Assembly: GCA_032719365.1 (NCBI GenBank)
Contig: CM064871.1
Span: 55,752,725 to 55,816,724, forward strand
Length of the DNA: 64,000 nucleotides
From: Prinsepia uniflora
Taxonomy: Eukaryota > Streptophyta > Magnoliopsida > Rosales > Rosaceae
Direction of reading: 5' to 3'
In this document: positions 1-10,171 of the stretch, in pieces
Position numbering within the stretch: position 1 is the first letter of the stretch
How the letters are laid out: every line of letters starts with the position of its first letter
Position numbers and translations under genes: made by a program
Notes under the pieces: model-generated
What the model saw: only the letters and a program-made list of their open reading frames with translations
Told to the model about the DNA's origin: nothing
Databases searched by the model: none

Positions 1-224
1 GAAACTAAATTCTTTTTGTCCACTCACACCTTTTGGTTTTTATTGACCCTCCAGGTCATGGCGCGTTGTTCGAGGCTGTACGAGGGGCGGAGGCATGAGT
101 AAGTACGGGTGGCTATCCCTGGTCTGGCAAGTACTGGGGGTAACTTGGGATTTTCAGTCATCTTGCCAAACGGGAGCAGGACCGGGCACGATTATCGATG
201 CCTCTTTCGGGGGCGGTCCTGTCA
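1..224 (+). mobile_element. 3' end of a long Ty3/gypsy LTR (5' LTR of element A, cut by window start)
   Basis: This stretch matches 6541-6765 almost base for base and ends in the same CA (…GTCCTGTCA), followed by a primer-binding site. It is therefore the last 224 bp of the left LTR of an element whose right LTR is 3256-6765. The rest of this LTR (about 3.3 kb) lies left of the window. Confidence 0.92.
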
Positions 225-227
225 ATT

Positions 228-239
228 TGGTATCAGAGC
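228..239 (+). promoter_or_regulatory. Primer-binding site of element A (initiator tRNA-Met)
   Basis: TGGTATCAGAGC lies three bases after the LTR end. This is the usual plant LTR-retrotransposon site complementary to the 3' end of initiator tRNA-Met, where reverse transcription is primed. Confidence 0.93.
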
Positions 240-848
240 GCTAGGTTGCTGATTCTGTTGCCACATCATGCCTCCAAAGCGTAAGCCTCGTGCCCGACCT
301 GATAGTGAGACGAGTAGGCGAGGGTGTTTGGGACCTTGTGTCAAATTCCGGATGAGATTGACCCTGGTATGAGGGTTAGATGTCGGGTAGTGTTCACTGT
401 GAACTGTGATTTGCGCGACTTGCTAGACATAGAATTGTGTGGGTCGCAGGGACGGACGAGACCGGTGGCGAGAACGCCGCATAGTTGGGCTACTTGTACC
501 ATCTCTTAGGCCCTATTGGTCGTATAGAATGTGGTTGAGCATTGGATATTGCTCGGGGACTGGGTATGTCGGTGCTGACATGGTTGGTTTGGTATGAGAT
601 GGGACTCAGGAGGAGTCGAGGTGTGGTTGTGGGACTCATGAGGAGTCAGGATTTTGGGTTAGGAACGTGAGTTGAGTCATGGTAAGGTACCAAGACTCGA
701 GATGAGCCGGAGAGGCTGATGGAACGATGGGCACTTAGGATGCCAAGGACCGGTCATTGGTCAGGTATCGAACGAGTTAGGAAATTCGGGCTGGATCTTG
801 TGGAAATTGCTGAGTGTCGTGGATACTTGGTGTAGTGGTAGTAGTTGA

Positions 849-1170
849 TGTAAGACCCGTGTCCTGGAGGGAACGGTGAACAATCCCACATTCCTGCGAG
901 GGGGGAATGGTCTGGGAAGGGAATGGTGGTGTGCCTTAAAGGTGTAGGCACACATCTATCTAGCATGAGGCCTTTTGGGAGTTCAGTGGCTTTGGGGGGG
1001 ATTGGAACCCCAAAGTTAAGCGAGTTGAGGCTGGTGCAATTCCAGATGGGTGACCCCCTGGGAAGTTGCACCGTGAGCTCCCGAAAACAAAACCGTGAGG
1101 GCGAGGCCCAAAGCGGACAATATCGTGCTAGATGAATCGGGACCTGACAGAAGAGGGTCGGGTCCTGACA
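849..1170 (+). mobile_element. Cassandra-type TRIM solo LTR
   Basis: A 322-bp unit starts TGTAAGACCC and ends GGTCCTGACA. It is flanked by a perfect 5-bp target duplication GTTGA (844-848 and 1171-1175). No second LTR or primer site is attached, so it is a solo LTR. The inner part carries a 5S-rRNA-like domain, the diagnostic feature of the Cassandra family of terminal-repeat retrotransposons in miniature. It interrupts the internal region of element A. Confidence 0.9.
958..1070 (+). other. 5S-rRNA-like domain inside the Cassandra LTR
   Basis: The stretch contains AAAGTTAAGCG (about 1011-1022), matching the plant 5S A-box neighbourhood. It also has GATGGGTGACCCCCTGGGAA (from 1045), matching the 5S C-box, where plant 5S has GACCTCCTGGGAAG. 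The spacing between the two is near that of real 5S. The 5' half is much less 5S-like. It is not a functional rRNA gene, but the internal RNA polymerase III promoter boxes are well kept. Confidence 0.85.
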
Positions 1171-3240
1171 GTTGAGAATTCCGGGGCGTTCAGGGAACGT
1201 CCATTGTATGGGTTGTCATAATGGTGGTACCCCTAGTTGCGGAGTACGAGTAGTGATGCGGGATCGTCGCTCGTTATGAGCGGAGACCCAGGGCCATCAA
1301 CCTTACACCCCGTGTGTTGTGTGGATGTTGTATGATGGTACTGGTACTAGTGCTGGTGCTGGTGTCAGTGATGGAGAGTGTGTTGGGCCACGAGTTGGGA
1401 GGTGACTCTGTCTAGATGAACGTACGTTGGTACTTGAGATTCGGTGGGGGTTGAGTCATGGTCTGGATGGAATCCAGCGAAGATGGTGAGGCGTTGGGAT
1501 AAGTCCCAACTGTGTTGAGGTGATAAGAGATTAGTGGATAAGCGGTATATTTGGTACGTGAGGAAAATCATTGGTGGTTGGTATTCGGAAGTCATCGGGG
1601 TTGATTTCTTATTCTCTGCCCTGGCGGATGTTGATCGCGGATACCAGATCGATGAGCGTGCATTGGGTGGTGGACCCATGAGTGTTTTGGGGTCATCGGG
1701 TGGAATTGCATTTCTCGAGGTTAGGGTAAACGGACTCCCATTTTCTGATTGGTGGCAGGCGATGTTGGATGTTTGGTACCGTAGGTGCAGAGAGTTGTGT
1801 TGCACTCACATGGGATGGATATTGATGCCATCGTATTGGATCATCCTTGGTCTCTCCTAGGTGGAGTGGCAGGGATCGATATGAGGTAGATAGAGGGGAT
1901 CCACAGAGTGGATGTATTACGTTGTTGAGTGAAGGATTGAAGGAGAAATTTTTTGAGGAGTGTTGGGTGGTTGACAAGAAATCTAGTGGGTGTAAGACCC
2001 TACGGTCAATTTCCAGGTGGATTGTTAGCTGGGAGCACGGGTGGATCCTAGGTGGATCTGGATTATGATGTTGTGGGCCTTAGGCGTGGTGACGATCTAG
2101 GAATCGTGGTGTTACCAGTTGGGTGACGAGGTAACAGACTCGAATTGTGATCAGCTTGATCAGGCTGGGGGGGTAGAGCTTATCGCTCTGTCATGAATGT
2201 TTAGATACGGGAATAGTTCGACCGAACTTCACTTCGAAGTCATAAGTGTTTTGACTCAAGGCTTGACCTGTGGATGAGTGGATATCCAACAGGGTCTGAT
2301 TGGTTAGTCGTAGATATGTGCGATTGGGATTGGCTTCTTTTCGAAGTCAATCGGATGTGATGAGGTAACTGATTGAGCGGGTATCCGATAGATTCGAGGT
2401 TGGTGTGCCTCAGTATTTGTGAATGAGATTAGATGCCCATTTGGCATGACTGTATACGCTTTGGTGAGCGTGCTTGGATTGGTACATCTTGGATGATGTG
2501 TTGGGGAGTTGATGATTGTGTTACCGGTCGGGTGACCATGGGATCTAGAATGGATGATGAGTTGGAATGATCGATTTGTCTAGTATGAGATTGGACAAGA
2601 AACCTCAGTGTCAGATTGTGATTGACTGTGAACCTTGTGGTGGACTTGTGGGAAATGGATGTATGTACCCTGTACGGTGTACGAGGATTGGTACCGGTCA
2701 AGCCGAGTGGTATTTAATGACGGTACGTGGGAGGTACCAGTGGTTTGGTTGTACGTGTTGGCATTCGGCTTAGTTCCGACACACCTGGGATTTGTGTGAA
2801 CTGGACTTTGAGCTTGATATATGCCGCAGGGTTGGGCTTGCCCTGCGAGATGAGAACGTGTTATTGATCTTACGCTACTTTAAGTGACACCCAGTGGCTG
2901 TGATTGCCGCTTTATTAGGGAGGTTTTGTGATGATCGTTGGGCTGGTAGCGTCAGCACGGACTGACGAGTGAGAGTTGGTGACTCCCAGTGGGAGCCGAC
3001 GTCAAGTGATCATTTTCACTCGAGGTGGTCGATTGTGGTCGGTACGACGTGAGACGGCGATGGGACGTCTGAGTACAGATGAGTTAATGGGTGTACGGGT
3101 GTACACGTGTTACGAGGTCGAAAAGTTTTCCCCGAGGTGGATGTGGAATAAGGATAATTGGAAATTTCGAGAACGAAACTGGTTTTAGGAGAGAGGAACA
3201 GTGGGAATTTGATCGGTTGGAATTTCGGGGACGAAATTCT

Positions 3241-3254
3241 TTAAGGGGGGAAGA
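3241..3254 (+). promoter_or_regulatory. Polypurine tract of element A
   Basis: TTAAGGGGGGAAGA sits directly before the TGTAACGACC start of the 3' LTR, in the place and with the composition expected of the plus-strand primer. Confidence 0.9.
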
Positions 3255-3255
3255 T

Positions 3256-6200
3256 TGTAACGACCCATCCCGGAATTCGGGATTAGATCAGTAACTAACC
3301 ATGATTAATGGGGGTTAATCGGTGATTAGTTGGGTGGAAATGGACGAATGTGGCAAAATGACCGTTTTGCCCCTAGTCGTGGGTAAAACGTTGACTTTTT
3401 ATTCGGACGGTCAAATGGACTTCGTCCGATGACCAAGACGTAGTTTGGGCCGTCACGAGTTCATAGACAGGTGGCACGTTCGATTCCGACATTCGTGGTG
3501 AAAGTTATGACGTTCGGAAGTCCTGGGGTATTTCCGTAATTTGGACGAAATAAGGGAAAATGTTGACTTTTTGAACGGGAGGTCCGATGGCCGAGGGCCA
3601 AGGACCGTTAGGAAGGTCTCGATGCCCTGAGTCTGTCGACAGGTGGCACGCGTCCATCGGAGTTCGGATGACCGAGTTACGGGCATGGATGCGTGATGGG
3701 CATTTTGGTAATTTTCTGCACAAGGGCAGAATGGTAATTTCACAGGGGCTGTTTGAACGGTTACTGTAGCACCTGTTAATGGGAGACATTCCAATGCACG
3801 GGTGGTTGGTTTTTGGGGCAAATTGGATGGGCTAAATTGTAGTTTAAGGGTTATTGGATTGTTTAATCGTGGTAGTGGGAGACATGGCCGTGTGGACGGT
3901 GGAAATGGGCAACTAAACCGTGGCTGGTGCACCTGAAAATGGAAGAAAACAGGGGATCTTCCCCACGCCTAATCGACCACCTACACGACCAGTTGAGGGG
4001 AGTATTGGGCTGATGAGTTGTTTAATGGTTAAGGGATTGTTTATGCGTCGTGTGGGAAACAAGAGATTGTGGGTGTGTGTAGGCAGAGCACGGGAAGGAT
4101 TTGAAAAATTTGTCTGGGTTTGTTTGCGTTAAACAGAGACTCAGTGAGTCTGAATGAGGTTTCCCACGGGTGTTGGCTCGCAGTTTAGTTAATTGAGAGA
4201 TGGGTATTGTGTGGAGTTCATTCTGTGAAGGGAAAGGTCGAGCAATGGAGAGAAACAGAGAGCTGAAAACTGGGAAACCGAAGGGAAAATCCAATTTCGA
4301 ATTATTGGCCAGCCCAAGCCAATTCGAGGCTCAATTCAGTCTTCTGGGACATCACTTAGTCGATCCAGATCAAGGGGACCGAAGCTCGAAGCCTGGGGAG
4401 CCATGGATAGTCACGACTGAGTTGCAGAAAAACCGAGCTTGGAGTCGTGGTCATGGAGGTAAGCTCTTGTGAAATTGAGTTCACAATCATCGTGAGGGTG
4501 AGTCTACGATGCTTCCCCACTAATCAATTGAAGGAATCAGTGACATCGTGTTGAACTGGGATGCTGAACTTTAAGTACGATTTGTGTTCAGTTGAGTTGG
4601 TTTTAGATCGTGTCGATTTGAATGAGTATTACAGACCCCTAATTTAGTGTATTGCGAGTCTAGTTGTGGGATCAATTGAAGAAATTAGATGGTTTCTCGC
4701 AGGAATTTGATCGGGTCGAGTCGCGGGTGAAATGGTCTGTTTACAAGTAATCCGGGTTGGAACGATGACTGTACACCGCACTGTAGCAGGCGCGTGGCTT
4801 TCACGCGCAGCCGCTTGCGGCGGCGCGTGAGGGCGCGTGGGACGGTTTCTCAAGGTGAGTTCAAAATGACCCCTGTCCTACACAATGTGACGAACATTTT
4901 AGCGTCGATTTCGAGTCTATCGGACACCGTTTCAATATGGTTCCGAGTGTCCGAAGATTTCCGTTACGTTTGTAATTAACGATTAATTCCCGGAAAATTA
5001 TGGGAAATTAGTATGTTTTTATGTAAGCCCTTAGTGACACTAAAGTATGTTTTCGGGCAGGATTTGGAATTTCTGGAAAATATCGAAAATTACGGAAATG
5101 CGCACAGCGCGGGATAACGAGCTTATTGAACGGTGTGTGAGTGGACGTTGCTTTCAAATTTAATGCATGCATAAATTATTTCTATGATTTTTATGATTAT
5201 GATCATAAGTTCGTGATTGATTTCGATTCCCGTATTTATACGTATTTTTACTATACATGTGGAAATACTCGTATTTCGAGATTATGGTTACTCTTATGCT
5301 TGATGATGGTTTAACAAATGGTTTTGCATGAATTGTGCGTGCCATGTCTTAATAAGGTTTGAATATGAATGTGAGTATGACTTACGATTTTGACACGTTT
5401 TTCGAGAACGTTCCGGATTTGCACGATTTACGAGATTTCGAGTTATTGTGATTTGATCACTGTTGATGTTTGAATCTGGGAATTGAAATGAGACTTGTGA
5501 TTTTGAGGATTTTAAAAATGGTTTTGAGTATGTTTTGATTGGATCGTGATTTTGGTGATTATGATTGTGGTTTTGATGTGTTGAAAATGAGATTTGAGAA
5601 AGAAGTGATTTCTAAGAATTAAAATGGATTTGAAAAAGGTGATTTCGGGCTTGATGCTCGGGGCACAAAAGTAACTTTGATTTACGAGATTTCGGTTTTC
5701 GAAAATTTAAAGCGGATTCTTGATTTGGGTTCGGGATGTTGCTTCCGGATGCCAGCTTACGGAATCATTGTTGCGAATTCAAATTCGGGAAAGGGAAAGG
5801 ATTTAATAAAGTGATTTGTTCTGATTTTGCATGCCCCGTGTTTAATGATAATTTGATTATGTTTATGAAGTATGATTTGGAAAAATGAATGTGGAAATTC
5901 GGACCATGGGTCCTGTTGTGAAAAATGTGATTTCGGGATGGACCCCGCGTTGTTGTGATTGAAAAATGTTTTGGGTTTAAAGACCCGTTGGAAACTGTTT
6001 TGGGTTTAAAGACCCGGTGCTATTGCTGGAGCACGTTTAGAGTTTAAAGACTCAGTTAATTGATGACGGGGAAGGGCCCTTAATGAGTTTAAAGACTCGT
6101 GAGTTTAAAGACTCGGTTATTGTGATACCCCCGAGGCCTATTGATTATGATTTGAGTTTAAAGACTCGTTGAAATCCCGGGAAGGCCTGATTATGCGCAT

Positions 6201-6765
6201 GGTTTTGAGTTTAAAGACTCGGGCGCATTTGATATCCAGCAAACTGATTGATTGTGATTCATTGATATTCTCTGATGATTGAGTGTGTTGGGCAGTGGCC
6301 CGGTTTATACGTTGATGGATTTGGGCGATGTCATATACTTGGACTCTGATTTTGTGGTTTTGGGCTGTGGCCCTGTGTTTATGATTGCGGGTTATGACCC
6401 GAAGGTTAAGAAAAGGAAAACGATTTTGATTTTTCATATACGGATTTCTTATGTTGAAAAAGTAACAGATTGCGAAATGATTTTTGTATGCATGCATTGG
6501 TTTTTACTTGGAGGGTAAAACGCCTTTCCGTAACTGTTTTAGAAACTGAATTCTTTTTGTCCACTCACACCTTTTGGTTTTTATTGACCCTCCAGTTCGT
6601 GGCGCATTGTTCGAGGCTGTACGAGGGGCGGAGGCATGAGTAAGTACGGGTGGCTATCCCTGGTCTGGCAAGTACTGGGGGTAACTTGGGATTTTCAGTC
6701 ATCTTGTCAGACGGGAGCAGGACCGGGCACGGTTATCGATGCCCCTTTCGGGGGCAGTCCTGTCA
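3256..6765 (+). mobile_element. 3' LTR of element A, 3.5-kb Ty3/gypsy LTR
   Basis: It begins TGTAACGACCC just after the polypurine tract and ends GGCAGTCCTGTCA; its last 225 bp match 1-224. It has no coding capacity. From left to right it holds two diverged direct repeats of about 172 bp (about 3390-3560 and 3561-3735, each with GTTGACTTTTT and GACAGGTGGCACG), an ACGCGC-rich stretch near 4790-4845, and the module GTGTGTGAGTGGAC (5133-5146) with TGCATGCAT (5164-5172). A mini-hairpin array follows at 5902-6400, then ATGCATGCA (6488-6496) with GTCCACTCACAC (6559-6570). The terminus CAGACGGGAGCAGGACC…TGTCA is shared by all LTRs of this group in the window. Confidence 0.92.
5902..6400 (+). repeat. 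Array of covarying mini-hairpins in the element A LTR
   Basis: Short units of arm-TTAAAG-complementary arm recur: GGGTTTAAAGACCC twice (about 5973, 6002) and GAGTTTAAAGACTC five times (about 6050, 6084, 6101, 6154, 6207). Next come GGGCAGTGGCCC (6290), GGGCTGTGGCCC (6362) and GGGTTATGACCC (6389). GGACCATGGGTCC near 5902 has the same form. The four-base arms differ between units, but the two arms of a unit stay complementary. Confidence 0.85.
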
Positions 6766-6865
6766 TCGTGAGCTCCTGAAAACAAAACCCTGAAGGCGAG
6801 GCCCAAAGCGGACAATATAGTGCTAGGTGAGTCGGGTCCTGACAGAGGAGGGTCGGGTCCTGACA
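6766..6865 (+). mobile_element. 3' part of a second Cassandra LTR, cut by element A
   Basis: The 100 bp right after element A match the end of the Cassandra LTR at 849-1170, from GTGAGCTCC to the terminal GGGTCCTGACA. The 5' part is missing here. The simplest reading is that element A inserted into this Cassandra copy and the remainder lies left of the window. Confidence 0.8.
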
Positions 6866-6871
6866 TAAAAT

Positions 6872-9800
6872 TGACAGGACCGCGCCCGAAGAGACATTAA
6901 TAACCGTGCCCGGTCCTGCTCCCGTCTGGCAAGTCGACTGAAGTTCCCAAATTACCCTCGGTGCTTGCCAAACTAGGGATGGCCACACGCGTACTCACTC
7001 ATGCCTCCACCTCTCGATCAGCCTCGATCAACACGCCATGACCTGGAGGGTCAATAAAACACAAAAGGTGTGAGTGGACAAAAAAGAAGTAGTTATAAAA
7101 CAGTTGCAGAAAGACATTTCTACCCTCCACGTAAAACCAATGCATGCATTCGAAAATCATTTCGCAATCCATTTCATTTCCAACATAAGAAAACCGTGCA
7201 TGAGAATCAAATCATTTTTCGTTTCTTAACCTTCAGGTCTTAGCCCGCAATCATAAACACAGGGCCTCAGCCCAAAACCATGAATCAAATCCAAGTACAC
7301 AACATAATCCAAATCCATCAAACCATAAAAACCGGGCCACTGCCCAACACATCCGAAAACATCAAAGATCAACAACAAATCACAAGTCAAACAGTTTTAC
7401 TGGATATCAATTACCGATTCTTTAAACTCACATATATCAGGCCTTCCCGGGATATCAACGAGTCTTTAGACTCAGAACATAATCAATAGGCCTCGGGGGG
7501 ATATTATAATAACCGAGTCTTTAAACTCATCACAGTAACCGAGTCTTTAAACTCCCGAGTCTTTAAACTCAATCCGGATTTTTAAACCCAATCCGGGCCC
7601 GCCCCCGTCCTATCTCATCTGGGTCTTTAAACCCAAAACATCATCCAACAATAGTACCGGGTCTTTAAACCCAAAACCATTTATAAATCACAATAAATCC
7701 AGAATCCATTGTAAACCAATTTCCCCAGTCAAATCTGAGATCACACTTAATCGAAATGGAACTCATGTTTCATATTAAAATCCCAATCATATTCGTCATC
7801 CATTCCCGAATCCGAATTCGCAATAATGATTTCGTAAGCTAGCATCCGGAAACATCATCCCGAACCCAAATCCGGAAATCCACCTTCACGTTTCCGAAAT
7901 CCGAATCTCGTTCATCAAGATTACTTTAATGCCCTGGACATCAAGCCCGAAATCAACTTTTCCCAAAATCCGTTTTAAAACTTTGAAGTCAAATCATATT
8001 TCAAACCCCAAGGTCAAAGCATCAAAACCACGATAAAATCACAATATCCTCGAAATCTCGTAAAACGCGCAAAACCGTAATAATCTCGAAATACATGTCA
8101 AAACCATAAGTCATACTCACAATCATAATCGAAACATCCTCAAAACATGACACGCACAAATCATCTGAAATCATTCATTAAACCATCATCAAAACATAGG
8201 ATAAATCATTGTCTCAAAATATGTGCAGTTACGTATGGCATGTCAAAATACGTATAAATACAAAAATCGTAATTATCACAAGTCATAATCATAATCATAG
8301 AAATCATAGAAACATTTATGCATGCATTAAACTTTAGAAAGCAAAGTCCACTCACACACCGTCCATAACGCTCGCTTTCGGGCTGCACGCGTTTCCGTAA
8401 TTTCTGACATTTTACAGAAATCTCGAATCCTGTCCAAAATCATTCTCTAGTGTCACTAAGGACTCAAATAACAGCATACTAATTTCCCATAAATTTCCAG
8501 GAATTAAACGTTAGTTAAAAACGTAACATAAACCTTCGGACCCTCGAAACAACATTGAAACGGTGTCCAATTATTTCGAAATCAACGCTAAAATGTTTGT
8601 TACATTGTGTGGGACAAAAGTCATGTTGAACTCACCTTGAGAATCGGGCCCACGCGCCCTCACGCACCACCGTGAGTGGATGCTCGTGAAACTCACGCGC
8701 CTGCTACAGTAGCCACACTGTTCATCGTTCTCACCCAGCCGTTAGCTAAACGGGTCATTTAACCCGCGTATTGACCCGGTCCAATCCCTGCGAATCTCAA
8801 TTCTTTTTCTTCAATTGATTCAGTCTAAAGCATCGTTATGAATCCAAGTATGGGTCTGTAACTTTAATTTCATTATACCTTACCTTAAACCGTCAATTCC
8901 AACTTGAGTCTCCGATGAACCTCCGACCATTGTTCATTCCTTGAAGTTCATCAATCCTCATCGTTTTTTCTGCAATTGATCGAACCAAAAGCTTCACAGG
9001 ACTACCAGAAACCTGTCTTCGATCTCAATTGCAAGCTCGAATCCCTCGAGCCATTCCAACTCAACTGGAATCTCTAAAGCTGAACTCAAATGTCGTTTGG
9101 GCTCATCTCTTCACCAATTTCCTCACTATCGATCCCGTTCGACTCGTTTGGACGTTTAGAAGCTCAACCTCACCTCTGATTTCATCAATTTGCCGCCCAA
9201 CCTCACCTCGTAATTGGGGTTTTCGGATGGGTTCAGTGTTCCTGGGGTCTTCCTCCCCGTTTTTCCTCTCCATTTTAATCTCTCTGTTTCTCTCAATCCT
9301 CTCCAGCTCTCATTTTCTCTCAAACCGTTATTGGGGAGGTCAAACTAGCAATGGTTCAACGGTCTCTGTTTTTCCATTTCAAAGCATCAGCACAGTTCAC
9401 TGTGCATCTGTTCCCCGCACTCCACCTCAACCAACACAACCCGTTCTCTGTCTTCTGTCTCTGTTCCCTCACTAAAATGCATAAACAATTCGACCACAAC
9501 GGTGCTCCATTCCCAACCTCACTCGTGCACACACACACACTCCTGCCCAAACTCTGTTTTTCACCTCAAAAAGACCAGTACCGTTTTGAAAACACCAACC
9601 CACACACTATGCACTTGTTTCAAGCACACCCACTCACGCCCCAAAGCCACTAACCATTAAACAATCCCCTGGACAGACCACCCAGGCACGGTGGTTCAGC
9701 CCCCTGCTTCCCGGTTTCAAACAGTGCCTCTGTGCGAATTTACTATTTTGCCCTCCTGCACAAAATTACCAAAATGCCATTCACGCTTCTAGACCCATAA

Positions 9801-10171
9801 CTCGGTCAATCGAACCCTGATTGACACGTGCAGCCTGTCGACGGATTCAGCATCTCGAGACCTACCTAACGGTCTTCGAATTGTGTGAAAATTAGTGGTA
9901 AATCAAAAAGTCAAATATTTTCCCCCTTTTCGTCCAAATTACGAAAATGCCCTTGAACTTCCGAACATCATAACTTGCTCCTCGAATGTCGGAATTGGAC
10001 GTGCCATCTGTCTATGAACTCGTGACGTCCTGAACTATGTCACAATCATCGGTCAAAGTTCGTTTGACCACTCGAACCAAAACTCAACCGTTCGCTCAAT
10101 TTCTAGAGGCAAAATCGTATTTTTCTTCAAATTTCCCAAATTTTCCTTTTCTGAATGTCCGGGTCGTTACA
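6872..10171 (-). mobile_element. Reverse-oriented Ty3/gypsy LTR, 3.3 kb, same family as element A
   Basis: It starts TGACAGGACC and ends GGTCGTTACA, the reverse complement of the element A LTR termini, and the whole length runs parallel to it. The paired modules are at 7068-7079 / 7141-7149 and 8318-8327 / 8346-8360, with the hairpin array between. I see no matching target duplication (AAAAT on the left, AGTTT on the right) and no primer site, so it is either a solo LTR whose ends were altered or a piece of a rearranged element. The short open frames at 9029-9653 have no recognisable product. Confidence 0.88.
7262..7675 (-). repeat. Mini-hairpin array in the reverse LTR
   Basis: Units GGGCCTCAGCCC (about 7262) and GGGCCACTGCCC (about 7334) come first. 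They are followed by several GAGTCTTTAAACTC units between 7459 and 7571 and GGGTCTTTAAACCC near 7621 and 7660. This is the reverse-complement equivalent of the array at 5902-6400, with its own base changes. Confidence 0.82.

Larger units (their letters stand above)
225..3255 (+). mobile_element. Internal region of element A, essentially non-coding (LARD-like)
   Basis: The internal domain runs from the primer site to a purine-rich tract and is only 3.0 kb, against LTRs of about 3.5 kb. An ATG at 268 opens a short basic stretch (Met-Pro-Pro-Lys-Arg-Lys-Pro-Arg) like the start of a gypsy gag, but it breaks down quickly. I find no protease, RT, RNase H or integrase motifs; the open frames here are short and random-looking. 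The plus strand is strongly rich in G and T. The last 150 bp keep the purine-rich GACGAAA-type stretch usually found at the end of gypsy pol. This is the layout of a large retrotransposon derivative that needs enzymes from a partner element. A Cassandra LTR is inserted at 849-1170. Severe decay of a once-coding element is the alternative. Confidence 0.75.

Noticed and set aside
228..239. tRNA gene fragment
   Set aside because: Only 12 bases complementary to the tRNA-Met 3' end, placed exactly at an LTR boundary; it is a primer-binding site.
3453..3932. Minus-strand frame of 159 codons as a gene
   Set aside because: It lies in LTR sequence. Equivalent short frames recur at 42841-43179 and 55852-56136 only because the LTR is repeated.
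5973..6220. CRISPR-like array of near-identical 14-nt repeats
   Set aside because: Repeats are far too short, spacing is irregular, there are no cas genes, and the array lies inside a plant LTR that recurs several times in the window.
9029..9653. Overlapping frames of 148 and 100 codons
   Set aside because: Both fall in the reverse type A LTR. They are low in complexity and have no domain; there is no reason to call a gene.
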